Source: Candidatus Peribacteraceae bacterium
GTDB lineage: Bacteria; Patescibacteriota; Gracilibacteria; Peribacterales; Peribacteraceae
Direction: 5' to 3'
Assembly: GCA_022843885.1 (NCBI GenBank)
Contig: JALHMU010000003.1
Location: forward strand, 1 to 44,109
Length of the DNA: 44,109 nucleotides
Shown one piece after another: positions 16,077-22,599 of the stretch. The notes under the pieces are model-generated. The model was given only the letters and a program-made list of their open reading frames with translations. It searched no databases and was not told where the DNA came from. Positions within the stretch are counted from its first letter, which is position 1. Each line of letters starts with the position of its first letter. A program made the translations under genes and the position numbers.

Positions 16077-16105
16077 AGGCTACGCTCTTTTTGGCCTAAA
16101 TCCAA
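16077..16105 (-). promoter_or_regulatory. Probable typA promoter
   Basis: TTGGAT (16105-16100), 17-base spacer, TAGCCT (16082-16077). The ATG is 32 bases downstream, so this gene would have a real leader. Confidence 0.5.
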
Positions 16106-16139
16106 GGGATTATGGCTACGGGAACCCATGAAGATCCGC

Positions 16140-16145
16140 TACAGT
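16140..16145 (+). promoter_or_regulatory. -10 box of the patatin gene
   Basis: TACAGT, 6 bases before the ATG at 16152. It lies downstream of the alternative ATG at 16128. Confidence 0.5.
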
Positions 16146-16151
16146 ACGCGC

Positions 16152-17024
16152 ATGGGAAAATCATCCACATGGGGTTTAGTCTTGTCCGGCGGTGCTGCGT
16201 GGGGCATTGCGAATGCAGGCGTGATCGAAGTGCTTGAAAAAGAAGGCCTGGAGCCAGATTTCGTGGCAGGCAGCAGCATGGGCTCCATCGTTGCGGCACT
16301 GTATGCGCTGGGACTTCGCAGTAAGGAAATGAAAGAAATTTTGGAGAAGATGAAGGTGTATAAAATTGCCGCGCTCAGTGAAACACCATTCAAAGATGGA
16401 CTGCACGGCGGATTATTCCGACAACAAGTCGAAGATCTTCTCGCGCCAATCCTTGGCGATAGCGTGATTGGAAATTGTCAGATTCCCTTCGTCTGCGTTG
16501 CAGGAAAAGTACACAAACCGATCCGCTGGGAACGCATCGTTCTTCCAACATTTGTGAAAGAATTGGAGGACATCGTGGAACCTGTGACGTTCGGAAAAGA
16601 TGTTCGTATCATCGACGCGATCTTGGCTTCCAGCGCCATTCCGGTGCTCTTCTCTCCGTATCGCATCGATGGTGAAGAATACATCGATCTGTGTAACTTC
16701 GGAGCGATCCCCGCTCGATCACTCAAAGCACGATATCATCCGAATCGGATCATCGCAGTGGATACAGCATTCCGTCATGAGAGTTTGAAAAAAATTCTCC
16801 CGCACGGCTGGAGAAAGTTTTTGGAAGCGAGTAATAAAAATATTGAGGAGTCACGCGAAATTTGCGACTTCATTACCGAACCTGTGATTCCGTATGCATA
16901 TTATCGTTTCGATAAAGCAGCGGAGATCTACGAAGCCGGTAGAGCCGAAGCCGAAAAAGATCTTCCTGAAATTGTGAAGATCGTTCGGAAAGACGCGATG
17001 CATGAAAACGAACCTATTCTGTAA
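16152..17024 (+). CDS. Patatin-like phospholipase / lipid acyl hydrolase
   Basis: 290 residues. The oxyanion-hole glycines (LSGGAAWG) and the nucleophile elbow GSSMG with Ser42 are typical of bacterial patatins (RssA-like). The catalytic Asp is probably Asp179, but the usual DGG/DGA motif reads DLC (EYIDLCNFGAIP). This could alter activity or be a lineage variant. A membrane segment or signal peptide is not seen, so it acts in the cytosol or at the inner membrane face. The start at 16152 is favoured over 16128 by the family N terminus and the -10 box 6 bases before it. Confidence 0.86.
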   Translation: MGKSSTWGLVLSGGAAWGIANAGVIEVLEKEGLEPDFVAGSSMGSIVAALYALGLRSKEMKEILEKMKVYKIAALSETPFKDGLHGGLFRQQVEDLLAPILGDSVIGNCQIPFVCVAGKVHKPIRWERIVLPTFVKELEDIVEPVTFGKDVRIIDAILASSAIPVLFSPYRIDGEEYIDLCNFGAIPARSLKARYHPNRIIAVDTAFRHESLKKILPHGWRKFLEASNKNIEESREICDFITEPVIPYAYYRFDKAAEIYEAGRAEAEKDLPEIVKIVRKDAMHENEPIL

Positions 17025-17047
17025 AATAGAGCAACATCGCGTGAATG

Positions 17048-17392
17048 TTAGGCCATGATTTCCTTCACAAGCTTCTCGAATGTCGCTGGTTCGTTGATTG
17101 CGAGTTCGGAGAGCACTTTGCGGTCGAGCGTGACCTTCTTCTTGTTGAGCTGATTGATGAAACGCGAGTATGACACACCATGAGTGCGAACAGCTGCATT
17201 CAAGCGGATGATCCAGAGTGAACGGAAATCACGCTTCTTGAGGCGACGGTTGCGATACGCATTTTGACCAGCTTTGATGAGTGCTTCCTTTCCTTTCTTC
17301 ACCGTCGTCGAACGCATACCGCGGTATCCCTTCGTCAACGCACGAAGCTTCTTGATTCTGCGATGCCGATGAATTCCACGTTTGACGCGCAT
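17048..17392 (-). CDS. rplT: Large-subunit ribosomal protein bL20
   Basis: 114 residues, family length. The basic N-terminal extension (HRHRRIKKLRALTKGYRG) and the core FRSLWIIRLNAAVRTHGVSYSRFI are diagnostic. It binds 23S rRNA early in 50S assembly. It begins 3 bases after the rpmI stop, the usual infC-rpmI-rplT order. In other bacteria bL20 represses this operon; no matching leader structure was identified here, and the rpmI transcript seems to start almost at its ATG. Confidence 0.97.
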   Translation of the reverse strand: MRVKRGIHRHRRIKKLRALTKGYRGMRSTTVKKGKEALIKAGQNAYRNRRLKKRDFRSLWIIRLNAAVRTHGVSYSRFINQLNKKKVTLDRKVLSELAINEPATFEKLVKEIMA

Positions 17393-17395
17393 GGT

Positions 17396-17590
17396 TTACA
17401 GGTGAGGGACGAGGTGACTGAGTGCATGTTCGTTCGTTTCGTGAACGAGAATGGTGCGACCGAGTCTCTTCTGACGCTTACTTTTCTGCATCAGGAGGTG
17501 ATTGCGGCTGTGTCGCTTCATAGCGAGTTTACCGGAGCCGGTTTTGCGGACACGCTTCTTCGCGCCGCTGTGAGACTTGAGTTTAGGCAT
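17396..17590 (-). CDS. rpmI: Large-subunit ribosomal protein bL35
   Basis: 64 residues: [20 protein letters not shown] and [13 protein letters not shown] are typical of bL35. It forms a unit with rplT. It is separated from infC by a HAD gene, which is unusual. Confidence 0.97.
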   Translation of the reverse strand: MPKLKSHSGAKKRVRKTGSGKLAMKRHSRNHLLMQKSKRQKRLGRTILVHETNEHALSHLVPHL

Positions 17591-17601
17591 AGGGACGCGA
17601 A

Positions 17602-17629
17602 AGTATAGACAGATTTACAGGAAAAGCAA
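17602..17629 (-). promoter_or_regulatory. rpmI-rplT promoter
   Basis: TTGCTT (17629-17624), 16-base spacer, TATACT (17607-17602), then 11 bases to the ATG. It would give an mRNA with a leader of only a few bases. Confidence 0.65.
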
Positions 17630-17645
17630 AGAGCAAATCCAATAA

Positions 17646-18260
17646 TCATCCCTGCAGAATATCCTGTATCTGCTTGGCTGAATCTACACAATAATCCGGT
17701 TCTACCTTCTTGAGAATATGTAGAGGGCTGGTGCCCCAACCGACAGCAATTGACCGGATTCCCGCCATTTTGGCGGCAACAATATCCCGTTCTTCATCTC
17801 CCACGTAATACGTTTCATCTTTGGAAAGATCATGTTGCTGCACGATATCTTCTAAAACTTCATTCTTACCCGAAAGTGCACCTGCACGAAGAACAGAAAA
17901 TAACTGAATACGCTCGCCCAGCATTTTCTCCACATTCATAGGAGTATTGGACGTCACAATACCCGTCAGAGAACCTGCTTTCGCAGCTTGAAGAAATACT
18001 TCTTCCATACCAGGAACCAGATGAATATTCGCGCGTGTTTGCGCGACCGCATCGCAAATGTATCGAACAACATCTGGAAGTTCGCTCTCAGAAAATTTCA
18101 AATGAAGCAGAAATTTTTTCCAGCCCAATTCTGCCAATTGTTCACGCACGTGCGTAGGTGAAAAAGGTTTTCCTACAGAAAGAATGCGGACTTCCTGTAA
18201 AAGTGCCTCCGTTGTATCAACAATCGTGCCATCAAAATCCGAGAGAACTGCTTTCTTCAT
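17646..18260 (-). CDS. HAD-family phosphatase, phosphoglycolate phosphatase-like
   Basis: 204 residues. HAD motif I DFDGT (8-12) holds the nucleophile Asp8. Motif II is TSNTP, the motif III lysine is near SGKNEVL, and motif IV is VGDEERDIVAAKMAG. A helical cap (about 17-85) places it in the Gph/beta-phosphoglucomutase-like subgroup. Substrate unknown. It sits between infC and rpmI in the same direction, 39 bases after infC, but has a near-consensus leaderless promoter of its own. Confidence 0.86.
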   Translation of the reverse strand: MKKAVLSDFDGTIVDTTEALLQEVRILSVGKPFSPTHVREQLAELGWKKFLLHLKFSESELPDVVRYICDAVAQTRANIHLVPGMEEVFLQAAKAGSLTGIVTSNTPMNVEKMLGERIQLFSVLRAGALSGKNEVLEDIVQQHDLSKDETYYVGDEERDIVAAKMAGIRSIAVGWGTSPLHILKKVEPDYCVDSAKQIQDILQG

Positions 18261-18266
18261 ATGTAT

Positions 18267-18295
18267 ATTAAATAATTCCTTTTACTATTAGTCAA
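18267..18295 (-). promoter_or_regulatory. Promoter of the HAD gene
   Basis: TTGACT (18295-18290), 17-base spacer, TTTAAT (18272-18267), then 6 bases to the ATG at 18260. It fills nearly the whole infC-HAD gap. Confidence 0.8.
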
Positions 18296-18299
18296 TCTC

Positions 18300-18851
18300 C
18301 TACCGTTTGGGCTTCAGGATGACAATGAATTGATTCCCCTGCTTCTTGATCGGCTGTTCGACTTCTGCGGCATCCATGAGGCTTTCGATGAACTTCTTCA
18401 GTTTATCGATCGCATAATCTTTATTGGTGAATTCACGACCACGCAGGATGATGCCCACTTTCACGAGGTGATTCTCCGCAAGGAATTCGCGTGAGCGAGC
18501 GGCCTGACGTTCGATATCACCGGTATCCGTGCGGAATCCGAAGCGAATTGTTTTTACTTCCGACTGTTTGCTGTGCGCCTTCTGGCGCTTCTCCTTCTTA
18601 CGCATCTGATACAAGTAACTTCCGAAGTCTCCGATCTTCACGACCGGCGGAACTGCTTTCGGAGAAACTTCGATCAAATCGAGTTCTTCTGCTTTCGCAC
18701 GTGCGATGGCATCTGCGATCGGCAAACGTTCAGCTTCACCACCATCGGAAATCATGAGCACCTCCGGCGCTCTGATCTGTTCGTTAATTCTTGGGCGGCG
18801 CTCCTGCGACTGAGGACCTCGGCGATTGGAACTGGAATGACGCTGACGCAA
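18300..18851 (-). CDS. infC: Translation initiation factor IF-3
   Basis: 183 residues from a TTG at 18851. The N domain has RINEQIRAPEVLMI, EELDLIEVSP and VVKIGDFGSYLYQ. The C domain has KTIRFGFRTDTGDIE, VGIILRGRE and KKQGNQFIVILKPKR. IF-3 binds the 30S subunit and checks initiator tRNA and start codon, and commonly uses a non-AUG start for self-control. The reading frame continues to a TTG at 18884, but that codon lies in a probable -35 hexamer. The TTG at 18851 has TACCTT 6 bases before it. The N-terminal tail is basic and variable, so the start remains uncertain. Confidence 0.93.
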   Translation of the reverse strand: MRQRHSSSNRRGPQSQERRPRINEQIRAPEVLMISDGGEAERLPIADAIARAKAEELDLIEVSPKAVPPVVKIGDFGSYLYQMRKKEKRQKAHSKQSEVKTIRFGFRTDTGDIERQAARSREFLAENHLVKVGIILRGREFTNKDYAIDKLKKFIESLMDAAEVEQPIKKQGNQFIVILKPKR

Positions 18852-18857
18852 ATGAGA

Positions 18858-18884
18858 AAGGTAAAAGAAAAGGGAACCGCTCAA
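18858..18884 (-). promoter_or_regulatory. Possible infC promoter
   Basis: TTGAGC (18884-18879), 15-base spacer, TACCTT (18863-18858), then 6 bases to TTG. The spacer is short; co-transcription from the PilN/PilO-like unit is also possible. Confidence 0.4.
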
Positions 18885-18921
18885 TTGTTGAAGAAAGCAG
18901 CGTCTACGTCAAGCTCTTCGG

Positions 18922-19764
18922 CTATTTCGCGGGTGTCGGCTGCGTAAAAAACGTCAGTCGAACGGTGCCTTTTCCAGCTTCAAAGGAAAGCTGTTCGATC
19001 GAAAGCAGTGGGAGCGGCCACGCCTGCTGTGAGCGTAGAAGTGGCGCAATGGTTTTCAAAGAAGAACGCACATCCGCCAGTCCCGCTTCTAAGAGAAGCT
19101 GCTTCACATCGGTTGCGACATTACTTGGGAGATCTTGGAATGCGTCTTCTTCGGCTTGATCGGGGCGGCTGGCATACGCGAGCAGATCCATGCGCAGGAA
19201 TTCTTCTGCTGCAGGAAGTGCTAACGGCTGCTCTGCTTGAATGCGTTTCAAGAATGTCTCAGCTTGACCACGGACGATGTCATGCACTGTGAATGTTCCA
19301 GACCAGCGGAGAATGCCGATGAAATCAGAGACACCTTGTTCAGAGCCTGATAGCACCATCTCACTGGGGATGAACACGAGTGCGCCAGATTGTGTTGAAC
19401 CACCAAACGTAAAGCGATCGATCGTGATGGGGTTCGTTTCGGATACAGCATCAACAATGCGTTGGAACAGACGACGAATACGTTCCTGGTCGAGTGTCAC
19501 AGGCAACACATAGGCTGCAGCTTGTTCTTCTAACGCCGCTTTTCCGACTTGTCCGTACAGACGCTCGGAATCGATATTGCCCTTCAGAATCGAATTTGAA
19601 GAACGCAGTTCTGGCAGTTCTTTCGCCATCGAGATGGCTGTGTCACGCATCTCTGAAATGCGGAAAGATTCCACAACGCAGAGTGCAATTGCACCGACAA
19701 TCAACACAACTCCACATGGGTATGCGATTTTCTGAAAGCCGTGACTGGCGAGCATTTTCTTCAT
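18922..19764 (-). CDS. PilO-like membrane protein
   Basis: 280 residues: a short cytosolic start, one membrane helix (about 13-34), a helical/coiled stretch (35-100) and an extracytoplasmic alpha/beta domain. Topology and pairing resemble PilO of type IV pili, which with PilN forms the inner-membrane alignment complex. Sequence similarity is not strong enough to be sure. The ATG overlaps the upstream gene by 4 bases (ATGA). No pilM, pilB or pilin gene is nearby. Confidence 0.5.
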   Translation of the reverse strand: MKKMLASHGFQKIAYPCGVVLIVGAIALCVVESFRISEMRDTAISMAKELPELRSSNSILKGNIDSERLYGQVGKAALEEQAAAYVLPVTLDQERIRRLFQRIVDAVSETNPITIDRFTFGGSTQSGALVFIPSEMVLSGSEQGVSDFIGILRWSGTFTVHDIVRGQAETFLKRIQAEQPLALPAAEEFLRMDLLAYASRPDQAEEDAFQDLPSNVATDVKQLLLEAGLADVRSSLKTIAPLLRSQQAWPLPLLSIEQLSFEAGKGTVRLTFFTQPTPAK

Positions 19765-20342
19765 GGCTGTTTCAATGTGATATTGATCGCGAAAGGTGCA
19801 ACGAGATGTCCATCTTGTGTACGCGTCTGTCGGTACTCTGGTTCACTGACGGACGTGAAAAATGGTGATTCGCGGAGTCGATCGACAAAGGATGCAAGCA
19901 ATGCAATCGATCGTCCTTGATCACTTCGGATCATGCCCGACACAGACAGAGCTGATGCGTGTACGCGAAGGAAATCGATCTGCAGAGCAGTGTCGAATGT
20001 GGCTGCAATATCGGAAAATTCCGCCGTTGCTGTCGCAACTTGCTGTGCTGCAAATGCACGTGATCCGTGAATCAGGTTCAACGTTGGCGTTGGCGTCAGT
20101 GATGCAATGCGTGATTGTTCATCCAAGAGTTTTGCCTGCTCAGCTCGCAATGCGTCTCGTTCAGCCGTGACATCTCCGAAGCGGACCATGCGCTCGCCGG
20201 TCTGAACAGGGAAGCGACTTGGTGTTAAAACGATGAGCAGAAGAACCGATCCGATGAACAGCGTGAAGGCAAACAGAAAGAAGGGCACACGCAGGAAATC
20301 TTTGAGTGCTTTCTTGGCCTGTGCGGATGAAATGTCAGACAT
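19761..20342 (-). CDS. PilN-like membrane protein
   Basis: 193 residues with one membrane helix (about 18-40), a coiled region (55-85) and a C-terminal domain whose strand-helix-strand segment (LSVSGMIRSDQGRSIALLAS, then FFTSVSEP) looks like the ferredoxin-like fold of PilN/GspL. It leads the pair with the PilO-like gene. A TATACT box is 14 bases before the ATG and GAGAGG lies between, so this unit has a short leader with a Shine-Dalgarno. It is divergent from prfB. Confidence 0.5.
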   Translation of the reverse strand: MSDISSAQAKKALKDFLRVPFFLFAFTLFIGSVLLLIVLTPSRFPVQTGERMVRFGDVTAERDALRAEQAKLLDEQSRIASLTPTPTLNLIHGSRAFAAQQVATATAEFSDIAATFDTALQIDFLRVHASALSVSGMIRSDQGRSIALLASFVDRLRESPFFTSVSEPEYRQTRTQDGHLVAPFAINITLKQP

Positions 20343-20356
20343 ACTGTTTTCCTCTC

Positions 20357-20362
20357 AGTATA
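20357..20362 (-). promoter_or_regulatory. -10 box of the PilN/PilO-like unit
   Basis: TATACT, 14 bases before the ATG at 20342, with GAGAGGA in the leader. Confidence 0.45.
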
Positions 20363-20398
20363 GCACAAATCGAGCTTTCTTTCCACTGCCGAAAATGC

Positions 20399-20404
20399 TA
20401 AAAT
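20399..20404 (+). promoter_or_regulatory. Possible prfB -10 box
   Basis: TAAAAT, 23 bases before the ATG at 20428. The leader has no Shine-Dalgarno. No clear -35. Confidence 0.4.
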
Positions 20405-20427
20405 AAGAGAGATTTACCCCCTTCCGA

Positions 20428-21517
20428 ATGGACGAGCTTATCGCAAAAATCACCGACCTTTGCGCCGCTCTGAACACGGGGAAGGACTCTCTTTGAGGCC
20501 CGAAAACTTCCGGAACAAATCAAAGCACTCGAAAAGCAGACAGAAGGTGAAATTTGGGAAGACCAAAAACTCGCTACTCGTATTTTTGGCGAACTCCGAA
20601 TCCTCAAAAAGCTCTGGGAGCCGACAGTCGAAATGAACGATCAAGCCAAAGAACTGTTAGAACTGACAAAAGCATCCGATGAAAAAGATCTTCCTGATTT
20701 GGAGAAAGAATATGACAAGCTCTATACAGCATGGCTCGAATTGGAAAAATCTCTCTACTTAAGTGGGAAGTACGATGCGGGAAATACGTACTTGAGCATC
20801 ACAAGCGGCGCTGGCGGCACGGAAGCACAGGACTGGGCTGCGATGCTCATGCGCATGTATCTACGCTATGCAGAACGCAAAGGGTGGAAGACAGAAATGA
20901 TCGATAAAGCCGATGGTTCCGAAGCAGGAATCAAATCTGCGACGATTCATGTCTCGGGAGATTTTGCGTACGGATATTTGAAGAACGAACGAGGCACACA
21001 TCGTTTAGTTCGACTGTCCCCTTTCAATGCAAAAAGTTTACGACAGACATCATTCGCTCTTGTGGAAGTGTTGCCGGACATGGCCGAACATCATCATGAA
21101 ATTGTTTTGAAGCCGGAAGACTTGCGTGTCGATACCTTCCGTTCCGGTGGTGCCGGCGGACAACACGTGAACAAAACCGATTCAGCCGTGCGCATCACGC
21201 ACTTGCCAACGGGCATCGCAGTTGTGTGTCAGAACGAACGCAGCCAATTGCAAAATCGGGAACGCGCGATGGCACTCCTCAAAGGAAAGTTGCACCAGAA
21301 AGAATTGGAAGAGCAGAAGAAAGAGAAGGATAGCTTGAAGGGAGCAACCAAGAGCGCTGACTTCGGCAGTCAGATCCGTAGCTACGTGCTGCATCCGTAT
21401 CAGATGGTCAAAGACCTCCGTACACACGTAGAAACCAGCGATACGACGGGCGTGCTGGATGGTGACCTCGATGCATTCGTCGAAGCTGAACTGAAACGCT
21501 CAAGCAAAGAATTGTAA
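20428..21517 (+). CDS. prfB: Peptide chain release factor 2, made by programmed +1 frameshift
   Basis: RF2 releases peptides at UGA and UAA. The first 22 codons run from the ATG at 20428 to CTT (20491-20493) and meet TGA. Skipping T20494 and continuing from GAG at 20495 gives a 362-residue RF2, the family length. The N-terminal helical domain begins EARKLPEQIKALEKQ; the GGQ loop reads RSGGAGGQHVNKTDSAVR. The C-terminal part has SYVLHPYQMVKDLRT. Feedback follows from the family: low RF2 favours the shift. Use of UGA as the sensor shows that UGA is a stop codon in this organism. Confidence 0.96.
20480..20496 (+). other. prfB +1 recoding site
   Basis: Slippery CTT-T followed by GA (CTT TGA). 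An internal Shine-Dalgarno-like GGAAGGA (20480-20486) lies 4 bases before the CTT. In E. coli the equivalent AGGGGG lies 3 bases before CTT TGA C. Here the base after TGA is G. Confidence 0.9.
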
Positions 21518-21547
21518 GATTTTTCCGCAAAAAAAGCAGAGAATAGG

Positions 21548-21553
21548 TATACT
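21548..21553 (+). promoter_or_regulatory. -10 box of the gene at 21560
   Basis: TATACT, 6 bases before the ATG at 21560. Another ATG at 21556, in a different frame, has only 2 bases spacing; the spacing rule picks the one that opens the long frame. Confidence 0.55.
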
Positions 21554-21559
21554 TCATGA

Positions 21560-22033
21560 ATGACCAACCTGATCTTCAAAAGCAGGAAATGGTGGAAAAG
21601 TGATTGGGATTTGTATGCAGGAGAAAAAGTGATCGGTTCTTTCAGCATGAAGGGCTGGTCGTACACACGTGCCGCCGTACACATCGGAACAAAGCAGTTT
21701 GAAATTACGTACAAAGGATGGAGTGGAAATCGAACGCAACTGTGCGATGCATCGGGCAAAGAAATCGCAACGGCAGAGCCGATAAATTTTTGGGGGACGA
21801 GAGTAGAAATACGGCTTCATGGGAGAAAATACATTCTGACGACATCTGGATGGATGACACACTTCCTTGCAATGGACGAACAAGGTCATGAGCTCGTACG
21901 GCTTAAGGACCGTTGGTGGAGCAACACCTTCGATGTCACGATCAAAAATCCCGATGCAGAAGTGGAACTCCTTTTAGCATTCCTCCTCCTCTATCGAGGG
22001 ATCCAAATGAGAGCAGCGTCCTCTGGGACGTAG
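21560..22033 (+). CDS. Beta-rich, Trp-rich protein, unknown (scramblase/tubby-like fold possible)
   Basis: 157 residues in a row of short alternating strands rich in Trp and Gly (KSRKWWKSDWDLYAGEK, FWGTRVEIRLHGRKYILTTSG, DRWWSNTFDV). The pattern recalls the bacterial YxjI/LURP-one/tubby-like beta-barrel group, where a helix near the C terminus is enclosed; here a hydrophobic helix (VELLLAFLLLYRG) ends the protein. This is a fold guess only. No signal peptide. It follows prfB by 42 bases and has its own leaderless-type promoter. Confidence 0.65.
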   Translation: MTNLIFKSRKWWKSDWDLYAGEKVIGSFSMKGWSYTRAAVHIGTKQFEITYKGWSGNRTQLCDASGKEIATAEPINFWGTRVEIRLHGRKYILTTSGWMTHFLAMDEQGHELVRLKDRWWSNTFDVTIKNPDAEVELLLAFLLLYRGIQMRAASSGT

Positions 22034-22034
22034 T

Positions 22035-22096
22035 ATTCGACTCGTCTATAAATAGTTGGTGGCTTGCCATGAGCGAGCACGTAGTGCGAGTCGAAT
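22035..22096. repeat. Perfect 10-bp inverted repeat abutting the tRNA-Ser 3' end
   Basis: ATTCGACTCG (22035-22044) and CGAGTCGAAT (22087-22096) are exact inverse copies 42 bases apart. The right arm ends on the base encoding the final A of the tRNA CCA end. The precursor tRNA trailer could fold over this pair. No T tract follows, so a standard terminator is unlikely. Confidence 0.6.
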
Positions 22097-22185
22097 GGCG
22101 GAGAGAGAGGGATTCGAACCCTCGATTCCCGTAAGGGAATACACGATTTCGAGTCGTGCGCTTTCGACCACTCAGCCATCTCTCC
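22096..22185 (-). tRNA. tRNA-Ser (anticodon CGA)
   Basis: Minus strand: acceptor GGAGAGA pairs with TCTCTCC, discriminator G, CCA encoded (22098-22096). The anticodon stem CACGA/TCGTG holds loop CTCGAAA with anticodon CGA (reads UCG). A long class II variable arm (TTCCC/GGGAA) and a T arm GAGGG-TTCGAAT-CCCTC confirm a serine tRNA. Length is 87 bases plus CCA. Confidence 0.97.
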
Positions 22186-22198
22186 GTAAAGCCTGCAG

Positions 22199-22204
22199 AT
22201 TCTA
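22199..22204 (-). promoter_or_regulatory. -10 box of tRNA-Ser
   Basis: TAGAAT preceded by TG, 13 bases before the mature 5' end. A weak -35 (CTCACA) lies about 18 bases upstream. Confidence 0.4.
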
Positions 22205-22230
22205 CACTGATCTATCGTGGAATGTGAGCC

Positions 22231-22276
22231 AAGAAAAGTGCCTCCTCCCATCAAAGAATATGATGAGAGGAAGCAC
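22231..22276 (-). terminator. Intrinsic terminator of the 29-residue ORF
   Basis: On the minus strand a 16-bp stem (22276-22261 with 22253-22238; two U-G pairs) has a 7-base loop and is followed by TTTTCTT (22237-22231). On the plus strand the two wobble pairs become A-C mismatches, so the structure is oriented for the minus strand. Confidence 0.82.
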
Positions 22277-22297
22277 AGGTGGGAAGATCAGGCGGAA

Positions 22298-22387
22298 TTA
22301 GGCACAGAGCCTTTTCGGAGACCGATTTTTTGGATAGCTGATTTTTTTCTTCGGTTTCGGATAGGCCAATTTCCTCGACTTTGCCAT
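22298..22387 (-). CDS. Very small basic protein (29 residues), unknown
   Basis: The ATG at 22387 has the best Shine-Dalgarno in the window (AAGGAGG, 5 bases away). The product is very basic with two related units (AYPKPKKK and SYPKNRSPK) and no membrane helix. It ends 22 bases before a strong terminator and has a plausible promoter 81 bases upstream, with a perfect 9-bp palindrome in the leader. Promoter, ribosome site and terminator together support a real gene despite its size. An in-frame extension to 22549 is rejected because it passes through the promoter. The size suggests a ribosome- or nucleic-acid-binding peptide, but that is a guess. Confidence 0.7.
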   Translation of the reverse strand: MAKSRKLAYPKPKKKISYPKNRSPKRLCA

Positions 22388-22416
22388 GAGATCCTCCTTC
22401 CGCTCAGAGATGAGGT

Positions 22417-22435
22417 GAACCGATCCGATCGGTTC
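22417..22435. repeat. Perfect palindrome in the leader of the 29-residue ORF
   Basis: GAACCGATC-C-GATCGGTTC: nine-base arms around one base. As DNA it resembles a repressor site; as RNA it gives an 8-bp stem with a 3-base loop. It lies about 26-44 bases after the predicted start point and has no T tract. Confidence 0.6.
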
Positions 22436-22467
22436 GTTTGTAGACCTCAGAAAAAGAGCGGAATACC

Positions 22468-22496
22468 AAAGTACGCCAGATTCTATATATGTGCAA
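22468..22496 (-). promoter_or_regulatory. Promoter of the 29-residue ORF
   Basis: TTGCAC (22496-22491), 17-base spacer, TACTTT (22473-22468). The leader would be about 74 bases, one of the longest in the window. Confidence 0.55.
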
Positions 22497-22568
22497 TGCG
22501 ACACAAAATTGATATTGTGCAACGAAGGGAAGGGGGTACCATAATGCAAATTGTTCTTTGCATCTTTC

Positions 22569-22574
22569 TAGAAT
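22569..22574 (+). promoter_or_regulatory. Possible -10 box of the 22600/22675 unit
   Basis: TAGAAT, 25 bases before the ATG at 22600. An alternative promoter is TTGTGC (22515-22520) with TACCAT (22537-22542), 16 bases apart. Neither is decisive. Confidence 0.3.
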
Positions 22575-22599
22575 CAGAAGGAATTGGAGGGAATTTTCT

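Noticed and set aside
17025-17047. Hairpin after rplT as a terminator
   Set aside because: Only a 5-bp stem (AACAT/ATGTT) with a 7-base loop and an interrupted T stretch; too weak to support.
20428-20496. Apparent early stop suggesting that prfB is a pseudogene
   Set aside because: The stop is TGA in the canonical CTT TGA context with an upstream Shine-Dalgarno-like element, and the rest of RF2 is intact. This is programmed frameshifting.
22417-22435. Palindrome as an intrinsic terminator
   Set aside because: No T tract on either side in either direction, and it lies within the leader of a gene.
22388-22549. N-terminal extension of the 29-residue minus ORF to 83 residues
   Set aside because: The extension crosses the probable promoter and the leader palindrome, and the internal ATG has a perfect Shine-Dalgarno.
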